From Orobanche coerulescens (Eukaryota > Streptophyta > Magnoliopsida > Lamiales > Orobanchaceae), in assembly GCA_033398695.1 (NCBI GenBank), contig CM065810.1, forward strand, positions 143,655,858 to 143,719,857: a DNA stretch of 64,000 bases, given 5' to 3'. Under the pieces are notes generated by a model that was given only the letters and a program-made list of their open reading frames with translations, was not told the origin of the DNA and searched no databases. The position numbers were made by a program, and so were the translations under genes. Within the stretch, counting starts at the first letter, position 1; each line of letters starts with the position of its first letter. This document shows positions 10,986-22,439 of this stretch, piece by piece.

Positions 10986-11827
10986 TGGCAGTTTACTGCT
11001 GAGTAGTAAACTGTTCTTGCCATGATCGAAACAATGAAATCTTCCGTGATACTTCATGTTACCTCCATGAATATCATGTATATACGATTCTGAATGATCT
11101 TACGGATAACAACAACTTCGGATTCAAGGATATGCATACCATATAAACCATATTCCATTTCAACTACAATTCTTCATATGACGATTCGAAAAGCTTAACG
11201 GTTGATATCAACACCTTATATCAATCAATATTATCATGCTGAAGTTGTTTAAACGTTCCATCTATACTAGATAAATCTTTCCATGATCAATCCTTTAGAT
11301 TTATCCAACAATAATGATTGTTAAAGTCAAGTCCATGATTATTATGAAGTCATCTACTAGATTCGAATTACCAATGATAGAAGCTTCTCTTCACATATTC
11401 AGTGTAATAAGATTCGAATCATGATGATTATAATCAAGGTATTTAAGGCTTAATCATCTCAATATTCCAAACATGATATACTTTGGATAATTCATCTATG
11501 AAAATCCATATCTTGTTAACATGATCATCCAAATCGTTAGAATCCAACTCTAAGTCTTGAGATAGATTGAACATACCTTAATATGATGAAAATCACTGAA
11601 CCGTAAGATAGAATCCAACTCCGGTTGGTTGTATGCCACTCCAAGGTGCTATTCCTCTTCAATGATTACTCCCAAGTGATAACCAATGTATAAACACCAA
11701 CAATATGTGTTCTAAGTACGTAGGAGAATATCTGAGCTCTCTGGCCTCTCAAGTATGCGTATGAAGGAGAGTAAAATGTAAGCCCAAACGAGATGTTGTC
11801 CCATTTATAAAATTCACCCTATTAACA

Positions 11828-12052
11828 AGTTAGCGCACGCAACTCCGCCTTCCTTCGCGTGCGCTAATAATGGGTGACTTGTAATTGTCCGGTGTGCCCG
11901 GGAATCTTATCCGACCCATGTCATTTGGCGCATGTGCTAGCTGTCCTGCTCAATAATTGAGTCCTTAGCGCACGTTACTCCTACCTGCATAGCGTGCGCT
12001 AATAATAGCCCGATAGCGCGCGTTAAGATACATTCTTAGCGTGCGCTATCAC
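11828..12052. repeat. Palindrome cluster TTAGCGYRCGCTAA, gypsy A LTR (second)
   Basis: About six variants lie near 11829, 11856, 11964, 11988, 12012 and 12035. The matching cluster in the 5' LTR is 19038-19262. Confidence 0.85.
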
Positions 12053-12203
12053 GAGGTTGTTTGAGCAATTTTGCATGTTTCTATACTTATGTACAATGAT
12101 ATCAATGCACAAAATATCATACTCCAATAATCAAAACCACCAATCCGAATAATACATGGTTTGAATACAGATGAAATACACCGTAATAAATCCGGATATT
12201 ACA

Positions 12204-12235
12204 TACTCTCCTACTAAAAAGGAGTTTCGTCCCGA
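12204..12235 (-). promoter_or_regulatory. Gypsy A polypurine tract region
   Basis: In element sense the bases just before the 3' LTR read AGTAGGAGAGTA (12215-12204), preceded by a T-run and ACTCC. This purine-rich stretch next to the LTR is where plus-strand synthesis is primed. The boundary with the end of the coding frame is tight (stop near 12239). Confidence 0.6.
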
Positions 12236-12238
12236 AAC

Positions 12239-12682
12239 TCAAGATGAAAATAACTCGGGATATCTAGACTTCATATCAGCTTCCGTTTCCCAGGTGGCTT
12301 CTTCCATTCCGTGACGTGACCACTGAACTTTGACCAAAACGATTGGTTTGTTCCTCAGTTGCTTAACTCGACTCTCGAGTATCTTGACTGGTCTTTCTTC
12401 AAACGTCCCATCCTGCACGACTTCGATCTCGCCGAAATCAATGATATGACTGGGATCTGGTATATACCCCCGTAACTGGGATACGTGGAACACGTTATGA
12501 ACATGGCACAATGACGGCGGCAATGCCAATCTGTATGCCAACTCCCCAACTCTCTCGAGGATCTCGAATGGTCCGATATATCTCGGACTCAGCTTCCCTT
12601 CCTTAGAAACAAAAGATTCCCAGTAGGAAAAACCTTCAAAAGTACGTGGTCTCGATCTTGAACTCCAATGGGCGGCGTGCAT
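12239..12682 (-). pseudogene. Gypsy A integrase C-terminus and chromodomain
   Basis: It includes a GPFEILERVG...YRLALPP stretch (GPY/F module) and a chromodomain ending with VQWSRHGMEEATWETE followed by MKSRYPELF and a stop. Chromodomains at the integrase tail define chromoviruses and are thought to steer insertion to histone-marked chromatin. A frameshift separates this block from the integrase core. The aromatic residues of the chromodomain are present. Confidence 0.88.
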
Positions 12683-13440
12683 CTGCGTAAGATTTACGCG
12701 ACTGGGCGGTCAACAGCCTTTCACGAATCAAGGCTATCTTCTCTCGAGTCTGCACGATCAACTCTGGTTCTGTTCCGATCAAGTCCGATGAATCGTCCCA
12801 GCATAGAGGCGACCTGCACCTCCTCCCGTATAATGCCTCAAACGGTGCCATCTTAATGGATGCATGCCAACTATTGTTGTAGGTAAATTCAATCAACGGT
12901 AGATGAACTTCCCAATCGTTTGACCAATCTAAGGCACATGCCCTCAGTATGTCTTCCACCGTTTGTATAGTTCTCTCAGATTGTCCGTCAGTCTGCGGGT
13001 GATAAGTCAGATCAAGTTCAATTCGGTCCCCAAGGCCTTATGAACTGCTTTCCAAAAGTGAGACACAAAACGACCGTCTCGATCAGAAACAATGGTCTTC
13101 GGCGTACCATGCAATCGAACTATCTCCGAAATAAATACTCATGCCAACCTCTCTGGTCCCCACGTATCTTTAATGCCTAGAAAATGAGCTGATTTGGTTA
13201 AACGATCAACTATCACCCAAATCATGTTCATTCCTGTCTTGGTTCTCGGCATATTAGTGATAAAGTCCATCGATATGTCCTCCCACTTCCATTCAGGAAT
13301 CGGGAGTGGCTTCAACATTCCGGCAGGCCGTTGATGCTCGATCTTAACCTGCTGACAAGTCAAGCATTTCGAAACATAGTCCGCTACATCTTTCTTCATG
13401 TTGCCCCACCAGAAATTCTGCTTCAAGTCCTTATACATTT
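12636..13440 (-). pseudogene. Gypsy A integrase core, frameshifted
   Basis: On -, the HHCC finger tail (CLTCQ-KIEHQRP), the first catalytic Asp in EDISMDFI, the second Asp in the IVSDRDG region (about 13080-13110), and downstream ALYGRRCRSP are all visible but in different frames. The core joins DNA ends to host DNA. At least three indels break it, so it cannot make a full protein as sequenced. Confidence 0.85.
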
Positions 13441-14575
13441 TACTGGTGCCCGGGTCATAATCGTCTGTTTCAGAACATCAACATCGGGAACGCAGAGTCG
13501 GTTCTGAAATCTCAAAACTCCATCATTATGAATTATGAATCCGAGGGCCTTTCCCTTGATCACTTCATCACGTAACCGAATCATCAGAGGATCATCTGCC
13601 TGTTTAGATTTGATTCCTTCGGTTAATGATGAAGTTATCTCCATCACGCACAGTTGTCCTTGGACTCTTTGTAACCATACATCAATTCCTTCACGAATCA
13701 TCTCTCGTTGAAGGCTAAGTTGGGATGTCAGCGTCTCCAGCATCTGAATAGAGACAGGCTTGCGGCTAAGTGCATCGGCCACTACATTCGCTTTGCCTGG
13801 ATGATATAAAATCTCCAAGTCATAGTCCTTAATCAGTTCTAACCATCTTCTTTGCCGCATGTTTAATTCTTTACATCGAATATGTACTTGAGACTCTTAT
13901 GATCCGTAAAGATCCGGTGAGTCCGTGCATGCATAATGCCTCCAGATCTTCAAAGCAAAAACTACTGCTGCTAGCTCCAAATCATGTGTCGGGTAATTCA
14001 CTTCATAAGGTTTCCGTTGTCGCGACGCATAAGCGATCACCTTATCATTCTGCATCAACACGCACCCAAGTCCTTGGTTCGAAGCATCACTGTAAACTAT
14101 GAATCCTCCAGTTCCCTGCGGAAGTGATAGAATCGGTGCCGTCGTCAATCTCTTCTTCAGTTCATCAAAGCTAATCTGACACAACTCATTCCACTCAAAC
14201 TTTTGAGTTTTCTGCAGGAGTCGAGTAAGTGGGCGGGAGATTTCAGAAAACCCTTCCACGAATCGACGATAATATCCAGCAAGTCCTAAGAAGCTTCGGA
14301 CTTCTTTCACGTTCTTTGGAGGCTTCCAATCCAATATTGCTTCGATCTTCTGAGGATCTACTCGGACTCCTTTAGCTGACACCACATGGCCGAGGAACAT
14401 TACTTCCTTTAGCCAGAATTCACACTTAGAAAGTTTGGCGTACAATTGCTCGTTTCTCAAAAGTTCCAATACAATCCGCAAATGCTGCGCATGTTCTTCC
14501 GGGCTCTTAGAATACACCAGAATGTCATCAATGAACACGACCACAAATTTGTCCAAAAATTCAATGAACACTGTT
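13423..14575 (-). pseudogene. Gypsy A reverse transcriptase C-half and RNase H
   Basis: The RT catalytic box FIDDIL is intact (about 14510-14530), followed by CEFWL-FLGHVVS and [12 protein letters not shown]. RNase H follows with YSDAS (catalytic Asp) and YASRQ, then [23 protein letters not shown] frameshift near 13900 separates this from [10 protein letters not shown] and [14 protein letters not shown]. The order agrees with Ty3/gypsy pol. Confidence 0.9.
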
Positions 14576-14950
14576 CATCAATTGCATAAATACAGCAGGT
14601 GCGTTAGTGAGACCAAACGGCATCACTACAAACTCATAATGTCCGTAGCGAGTTAACGCCGACTTGGAACATCGATTCCTTAATCCTCGGTGATGATATC
14701 CCGATCTCGGATCGATTTTAGAAAATATTGCCCCTTGCAATCGTCAAACAGATCGTCAATCCGTGGCAACGGATACTTGTTCTTAATCGTCATCTTGTTC
14801 GGCTCTCGATAGTCAATACACAATGGGCGATCCATCCTTCTTTCGAACGAAGAGGCGGCGCTCCCAGGTGAAACGCTTGGCTGAATATAGCCCTTGTCCA
14901 AGAACTCCTCCACCGTGCTTCTTGATTCGTACATCTCAAGAGGTGCCATA
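14575..14950 (-). pseudogene. Gypsy A reverse transcriptase N-half, frameshifted
   Basis: Read on -, it has ELFDKG-type coding followed by [26 protein letters not shown], the RT finger/palm entry. Small indels flank it near 14690 and 14850 (the usual LFVKKKDGS motif reads out of frame), and the segment toward 14575 holds the [15 protein letters not shown] region in another frame. Confidence 0.85.
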
Positions 14951-15598
14951 CGATACGGCGCCTTGGAAATCGGTGTAGCTCAGGGTTCCACCAATGGTAA
15001 ATTCCACATCCCTTCGTGGAGGTAGTCCAGGTAACTCGTCAGGAAATACATCTGGAAATTCGTTCACAACAGGAATGGATGAAAGTTCCACAATTTCGTC
15101 TTCTTTCTTCATTGCGTAACACCAGTACCCGGTACAGCCCTGTTTCAACAATTTGACAACCTTCATCGCCTTGATCAATTTTCCTGAGCTTCCCGGTTTC
15201 CATCCCTCAAACAGAATTTCGGAACCATCATCAGCGATCAGCGAGATATTCCTCCTTCGGTAGTTCACAATTGCTCCATATCGATTAAGCCAATCATCTC
15301 TGAGTATCAGGTCGTCTCCTTGCATTTCTATCACGATCAGATTTGAGAGCCACTCTCTGCCTCCAAATGATACAGGGAAATTTCTAGTTTCTAAATTTCC
15401 GACAATCCTCTCTCCACTCGGTAAACCAACAACATAAGGTTCACAAGCATGAAAACCGGAAATATTCAAACGATTTACACAAGACAAAGATATGAAAGAA
15501 TGTGTAGCTCCTGTATCGAATAAAACGCTAATCTGGCCGGGAAAGGATGCGGGATGCACGATGCGGCATGAAGCATCACGATCATCTGTCCTTCTCAT
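14936..15598 (-). pseudogene. Gypsy A aspartic protease and linker
   Basis: The DTGATHSFIS motif near the start is the retropepsin active site. It is followed by a LPSGERIV-like flap region and the FPDVFPDELPGLPP linker that precedes RT in this family. It is one of the longest uninterrupted frames in the element. Confidence 0.88.
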
Positions 15599-16839
15599 CT
15601 CAATGCAGACGTGGGGAGCAGATCCGGCACTCGATGTCCCCTTTCGGTCCCATTGTCCTCTGCCTCGCCGCGGCCAAAATTCCGAGGCATCCGAACACTT
15701 TGCTGCGTCTGTGGAATACCGGCCTCCTTCTCGATTTGTGGTGTACGGGCTCTAAAAGACTTTGCAGCCTCTTCACAAAACACCGCCCGATGTCCTCTCG
15801 TCCACAATCAAAACAAGTCATGGCGGGAAGGGGGCAATTCCGTCGATAGTGCCGTCTGGCGCGATTAAAGCATTTCTGGTAACATCGGTAATAGTCGATG
15901 TCACTCCGAAGTTCTTTCCGCTCCTAATCGGGTGCGGAGGTTTCTTGAAAGAGTGAAAGGATGACTGGGCCTTACGGGCCCCATTGTTCTTGTGCTCTGT
16001 AAAAGTACCGGAGACTTTCTGTTTCTTGGATTAGAAAATTTCTCCACGGCCGCTTCCTTGATCTCGTATGCCAACGCCTTATCCTCGGTATTGACGGAGT
16101 GTGGTACATTCAAATCCGGACATGTACCTGGATTTCGGTTTCATTCTCATATCGAAATGGATCATCATTTACGCATCTGCTCGACCGGATGTCGAACAAA
16201 TGCCATTTCGGTTAAACGTCTTAATCGTGCAGGATCGCACATCGGAAAGGCGAGCGGAGAAAAACTCCCGAACTTTGGCTTCCCTCATAGGACGAGGGCA
16301 ATCGAGCTTCCATCATCAATCTAAACTCTGTCAATCGGCATCATGGTCTACAGCCGGATGGCTTCCCACCATTCGGACGCTTCCCTATCGAAAATATTGA
16401 GCGATAGAGGCTCTCCCGTCTGCAGGCGCTTAATTCCAGCAAATATTTTCTCCAGCTCCTTCAACCAATGATCCCAGGTGGGAGTCTCAGAAATACCGTC
16501 GAATTTGGGTGGTTGCATCTTCGCTACCTCTTGCAGCCACCGGTCACCTCGATTTCCCATGTCTGGGATTCCTTGCTGTCTCTCTCCCTGCTGTAGTTCC
16601 ACTGCCACCTGCATTCGGTCCACGACTTGGGCGAACTGAGTCATCTGGTTCACCACTTGATGAAGGATCTCTGGTACAGCAGGATCTGGTTCATTATTAA
16701 TAGATTGTTGCGGCTCGCCTGAGTTATGACTGGCCTGATCAGAAGGCGACGCCTTCCTTTCGGCATTTCTTCGTCTGCGTCCACGACCGCGACCATGTCC
16801 ACGTCCGCCTCTCAACATACTGTAAGCATAAATACTCAA
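15599..16839 (-). pseudogene. Gypsy A gag
   Basis: It starts at 16839 with an Arg/Gly-rich N-terminus (RGGRGHGRGRGRRRR), followed by a gag segment with PPKFDG-WLKELEKIF and EWWEAI (about 16350-16560), as in the retrotransposon gag family. The remainder to 15599 is frameshifted. Two degenerate CCHC knuckles can be placed near 15780-15880. Gag packages the RNA. Confidence 0.8.
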
Positions 16840-17036
16840 TATACAGGAAACAACATCGTTCTAATATTCGAGTATAAAGAGACACAACATGTAAAGAACG
16901 AGATAGAGTTTAGGAACTTACAACCATCGTTCGCATGAAGACGTAGGCAGTGCAGTGATGTCATTCACGGCCGGTTACCTCAAAAGACATAAATGACCCC
17001 TATTTTAACCCAACGGCCAAGATATCTATAATCTTA

Positions 17037-17048
17037 GCTCTGATACCA
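17037..17048 (-). promoter_or_regulatory. Gypsy A primer binding site (tRNA-iMet)
   Basis: On -, TGGTATCAGAGC lies 5 nt after the LTR end, a perfect 12 nt match to the 3' end of plant initiator-Met tRNA. Confidence 0.93.
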
Positions 17049-17053
17049 TATTC

Positions 17054-19414
17054 TGTAACACCCCCGATATATTCAGGAATATTACAGTAGTAAATCCTTT
17101 ACATAAGGATTTACAAGGTCAAGAATTGAATGACATTAAAAGGTACTAACGAATGGAAATAACGGAATTACGGTACAACAGTTCTGACCCAATACAGAAA
17201 TAGTACAATTGTTCAACAGAACTCAATAATACATCACCAAATTCAAATCATCACAAATGACTTCGTACTCGAGTACTTATTGAAATAACGAATAAACAAC
17301 AGATAAATAAACCCTGAAACATCACTCTGCACCCTCGTCGTCATGCGGCTCCGGTGGTTGTTTTCTGCTCTCTGGATCCTGAACATAAACAAAATGTTCA
17401 CCCCCGAAGGGGTTAGCACAACGATGCTAGTACAAGTACCACAACATATTATACATTTCTCACGAAGAATAATAATAACGTAAACGACAAAATACCAACG
17501 AGTCTTCTCCTACGAGAAACTCATAAACGACATACACAACTGATAATCACAACATGATATCATAACATACACATGGTAATTCCGTTGATCCAGCGTTCAC
17601 TGCCTAGAACCCACGATGATCCCGTCAGACCAACCCGTGGTGGAAAAACCCGTCCGATGATCCATCGCACGCTAGCATAGATCCCCCGATGATCCCGTCG
17701 GACCAACACGAGGTGGACATACAACAACGACATACATGCACGACAATATGTATAACAACAATACATAAAACAATTAAGGTACTTGCCTCGATTTGAAGAC
17801 AAGAACAACACTTCCACAAAAATGAACACTCGAAGGTCGTCCTCCTCGATCAGTCACGTAACGAGACCAAACCTTAACAAAAGAAATGATATAGGATTTA
17901 TCTCACATCGTACGAATGTTTAACAATTCGATTTACGGTCAAAAGTTCATAAAACGCAATCTGTCTGAACTGCTTAGCGCACGCTAAGTACTCTGTGTAG
18001 CGTGCGTTAAGTCTGCTCGATAGCGCACGCAAACAACAAAGCCTAGCGCACGCTAACTATGTGTGGTCAATACTTCACTGATCAGTCGACTGACTCGTCT
18101 GTTGGCCTAGCGTACGTTACGTACCAAACGTAGCGTACGCTAACTCGTGCTCGATAGCGCACGTTAATAATCAAAGCATAGCGTGCGCTATCTGTGCATG
18201 GCAGTTTATTGCTGAGCAGTAAACTGTTCTTGCCATGATCGAAACAATGAAATCTTCCGTGATAGTTCATGTTACCTCCATGAATATCATGTATATACGA
18301 TTCTGAATGATCTTACGGATAACAACAACTTCGGATTCAAGGATATGCATACCATATAAACCATATTCCATTTCGACTACAATTCTTCATATGACGATTC
18401 GAAAAGCTTAACGGTTGATATCAACACCTTATATCAATCAATATTATCATGCTGAAGTTGTTTAAACGTTCCATCTATACTAGATAAATCTTTCCATGAT
18501 CAATCCTTTAGATTTATCCAACAATAATGATTATTAAAGTCAAGTCCATGATTATTATGAAGTCATCTACTAGATTCGAATTACCAATGATAGAAGCTTC
18601 TCTTCACATATTCAGTGTAATAAGATTCGAATCATGATGATTATAATCAAGGTATTTAAGGCTTAATCATCTCAATATTCCAAACATGATATACTTTGGA
18701 TAATTCATCTATGAAAATCCATATCTTGTTAACATGATCATCCAAATCGTTAGAATCCAACTCTAAGTCTTGAGATAGATTGAACATACCTTAATATGAT
18801 GAAAATCACTGAACCGTAAGGTAGAATCCAACTCCGGTTGGTTGTATGCCACTCCAAGGTGCTATTCCTCTTCAATGATTACTCCCAAGTGATAACCCAT
18901 GTATAAACACCAACAATATGTGTTCTAAGTATGTAGGAGAATATCTCAGCTCTCTGGCCTCTCAAGTATGCGTATGAACGAGTAAAATGTAAGCCAAAAC
19001 GAGTTGTTGTCCCATTTATAATATTGTATTTTAACAAGTTAGCGCACGCTACTAAGCATTCCTTAGCGTGCGCTAATAATGGTTGACTTGAGAATTGTCG
19101 GTGCGCCTGCGAGAATCTTATCCGACCCATGTCATTTGGCGCATGTGCTAGCTGTCCCTCTCAATAATTGAGTCCTTAGCGCACGTTACTCCTACCTGCA
19201 TAGCGTGCGCTAATAATAGCCCGATAGCGCGCGTTAAGATACATTCTTAGCGTGCGCTATCACGAGGTTGTTTGAGCAATTTTGCATGTTTCTATACTTA
19301 TGTACAATGATATCAATGCACGAAATATCATACTCCAATAATCAAAACCACCAATCCGAATAATACATGGTTTGAATACAGATGAAATACACCGTAATAA
19401 ATCCGGATATTACA
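17054..19414 (-). repeat. Gypsy A 5' LTR (element sense)
   Basis: It is 2,361 bp, collinear with 9835-12203 and nearly identical by eye. Differences cluster in short spots near 17088, 17119, 17302 and 17325-17380 as one- to three-base indels, and long stretches between are identical. It contains palindrome clusters at 17973-18198 and 19038-19262. Confidence 0.92.
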
Positions 19415-19419
19415 AAATT

Positions 19420-20256
19420 AGCGTGCGCTAACGATCGTGTTAATGTACGTTAACTACTGTATTAGCGTACGCTAACTGGTACAGCCCAGATCACTGAACC
19501 TTCTCTCCAACTCCAGGATATTCTTCCCATCCGGATTAGCGTACGCAACGGTATATTAATGTACGCTAATCTACAGAGTAGCGTATGCAATGTATACCAT
19601 AACGTATGTTAATCAAACCACTCCAGAAATCAGAGCTTACTGCCCAACCTAATTAGCGCGCGCTACACATGAGATTAGCGTACGCTAGTGATGCCCCTTA
19701 GCGCGCTATGGATATAGTTAGCGTGTGCTAACTGCTCACCTACAGAATACAGTTGTGAACCCCAGTCATAAAGTACACATCTGGGAAGGTATAAAACCCG
19801 ATAGTTATCAACATATAACGAAGCATTTACAAGAAACAACAACATGCAAGTTCACTCTCCCATCAAAATATATGATTCCGACCATTCGATGGAACGGACA
19901 ACAATTTCCTGTAATAGCATCTCAAACTTATGAAAAATTACAAAACGGCCCAAACTCTCGAGAATCACGACTCGAGGCCAACTAACAATTTCAGAAAGTT
20001 CTAACACATCTAGAAATAGTAAATGAACTCACAGAGGTAACGAAACGTCAGTTTAGAACGATATTTACGAGAATCGAGCCTAAACGCGGAAAAGTTACAC
20101 AATAAGTAAACTCTCATAAAAACAACTCCGAAACTCGTCTGGATGGTCATGGATGTAGAACAAAATAGTTTCAGAATACCAATAACAAGTGAGTCGTCCG
20201 AAATGAAAATATACTAAAAATAGAAACTATTAAAAATGGGAAGTGCGGATATTACA
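19420..20256 (-). repeat. Chromoviral solo LTR, right part, with palindrome array
   Basis: Continuation of 8378-9834 beyond gypsy A. About eleven TTAGCGTACGCTAA-type palindromes lie between 19417 and 19735 and a few more at 9735-9825, so gypsy A sits inside the array. The LTR ends at 20256 with GCGGATATTACA. An 86-codon open frame at 19725-19985 has no recognisable product. Confidence 0.8.
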
Positions 20257-22184
20257 ATTCATGCTTTCCACATCATTTGAATTCATAACCTCAAATCGCA
20301 GGACTGGACACTTCACACGAACCCATTTATTCCCACAAACTTCTTTTAGGTGTGCAAATGCAGCTGGACATGCTATTTCTGAAAGCTGTAGCATTGCAAA
20401 TTGCCACCACATATTGACCATACTTAGCCAATTCTTCTGAATATGATAACAACATAACCCGTGATGCGAAAGTGGGAGTACCTCTTCTATAACATTTACT
20501 CTAGATTTCTGTCCATCTGAAACAATCAAGAAGTTTCTTGGACAACCAAAGGCTTCATTCAATTTGTACGTGAAAAACTTCCATGACTCATCACACTCGA
20601 CGTCGCCAATCCCAAAAACAAGTGGAAATATGTGATTGTTCCCATATTTTGTAAAGCAAAAAATAATACTCCTCGATACTTACCCTTCAGGTGTATCACA
20701 TCAACAATAATTATTGGTCTAGCATAAAGAAATCTATATATTGAATCCCCAAAGTATAAAATATGTATATGAATTTTCCAATATTAGCATCCACCCGTAA
20801 TTAGTTATGGTACCCAGATTAGTCACCTCCAATATATGCAAGTAAGAGAGAATAATTTTGAAAGAATCTTGGTGGTCTTCATATATCACCGAAATAGCAT
20901 GGCTGCGAATGTTCAACGCTAAGCCGTAACGGATTGTCAAACAATGCTCTGTCTTAAGTTGAGCCATCACTAGTTCCGGAGTCATAATCTGCCCATCCAC
21001 TAATAGTTTGTTGGACATGTATTCACCGAGCATCTTAGATTGCAATTGCTTAGGTGCCTTGCGATTTGCGTCAAGTAGCATGTATGTTCGTTCAATGAGG
21101 CACTCTCCAAAATCAACCGCTCCTTGAGACGCTCAATAAAAAAAATACATGTTTTGTCTGTGCACGCGGTAGAATAGCGGGTCTTTTCAGATTTTAGAGT
21201 ACGAAAGTCAGCTTTGTTTTCCAAATGATACCGCCCAACAACATTCTTCAATCTTTCTTTTGAGAGAAATACACATCCTCTCTGTAAAGGTATTGCATTT
21301 GTGGGATCAAATGTTTCATCCATATCATCATCAACTCCAGAAGATGACACATATGGAGGTCTGTATGGAATTTTCCACCCAGAACTGGAGGGAGGAGCTG
21401 GAATACATTCTTCATCTACTGATTGGTCGAAATCAAAGCGTCTCCATTATGGTTCTAGTTCTGCCTCTGCCTCTTTTACAGATTTTTATTAAACATACTT
21501 TTTTCTCACAATATTTTACAAAATTTCTCAAACCAATGTCTCTAAACGTCGGCATCTTCAAGATCGATTTCATTGATATTTATGTCTTCATTATCATCGT
21601 CACTACAACCATCATGAGCACCACTACACCACCACCACCATTACCACCAACATCACATACATTATTTGAAGGAGCGCAACTAACAAATTGAGAACCATCG
21701 AATTCTTGAGGGATTCACATAGTGCTTGAACCTCAGTCAGTCATATAATTCATTCAATTTAAATTGTAAGGTGATGGGAAAGAGATACATCAGGTATATC
21801 AAACTGTGGAGCAAATGAGGGAACTGCAGGAGGAATATTTTTAAATCGGGAAAAATTAAAATTAGCACTAGTATTTTTGAAATGGATGTTATTATAATTG
21901 GTAGTTGCACTATGAAGGCTCACAAAAATCACATGGTCTGCATTAAATTGCAATAAGAATTTACATTTAAATCATTCTTTATCTCCATTTTTTTCCCTTC
22001 ACAATCAATTGAGAATAGAACATAAACATATTTTATTCTATCAACTTCAACAATACAATGAACATTATCAGTGTTGTATAACTCTACCAACGGGAACAAG
22101 TAACATTTGTTCTTCTCCACTGTGATAGTCTAAATCTTGCCACTTGTCATTAAAACGAATGATAATTTTTTTCAAAAAACTCAT
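20257..22184 (-). pseudogene. MULE (mudrA-type) transposase, N-terminal and DDE part
   Basis: Read on -, the likely start is at 22184 with a PB1-like N-terminus (IIIRFNDKWQDLDYHSG). A MuDR N-domain follows (about 21350-21080, GCVFLSKERLKNVV...NEHTC). The DDE core has Asp at 20700-20702 (IIIVDVIHLKGKYRG), Asp at 20515-20517 (LIVSDGQKS, then HGLCCYHIQKN) and Glu at 20266-20268 (VESMN). All three catalytic residues survive but frameshifts near 21075 and 20640 and intron-like gaps break the frame. The last codon meets the LTR TSD; coding resumes at 8372. In its family it cuts the element out at its inverted repeats. Confidence 0.85.
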
Positions 22185-22439
22185 CTGTCAAATAAATTTG
22201 AAAGAATTGAAATTCGATTAAATGAAACCAAAACTTATAAGATTTACACATATTAATTAGTATTTGAATATAATCTGATATTCCAAGTAGAAACATTAAT
22301 TGAAATTAAGCTATAGATATACCTTTTATTTTTTGCAGTCGAAATAATTCTTGCTCTTCAAGGTGAAAGAGATAGAGAACTCCTGATGTGAGATAATTTT
22401 TCAGAAAAAAGTATAAAAATATTGCTGAGAGACAGTCGA

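Larger units (their letters stand above)
9835..12203 (-). repeat. Gypsy A 3' LTR (element sense)
   Basis: It is 2,369 bp with TG...CA ends. It carries a two-copy cassette with GATGATCCCGTC-GGACCAAC near 10372-10500, and two clusters of the TTAGCGCACGCTAA-type palindrome (10760-10985 and 11828-12050). Within the first 34 bp there is an internal GAATATTACA that repeats the style of the far LTR end. Confidence 0.92.
9835..19414 (-). mobile_element. Gypsy A: full-length chromovirus (Tekay/Del-like Ty3/gypsy)
   Basis: Two LTRs (9835-12203 and 17054-19414) begin TGTAACACCC and end GGATATTACA, with a perfect 5 bp duplication AAATT at 9830-9834 and 19415-19419. Read on -, it has a PBS, then gag, protease, RT, RNase H, integrase and a chromodomain, which is chromovirus order. 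The total is 9,580 bp. Coding is broken by many frameshifts although the LTRs look nearly identical by eye. The host site is the older chromoviral LTR 8378-20256. Confidence 0.93.

Noticed and set aside
17037..17048. Match to tRNA-iMet considered as a tRNA gene
   Set aside because: Only the 12 nt primer binding site is present, without the tRNA body.
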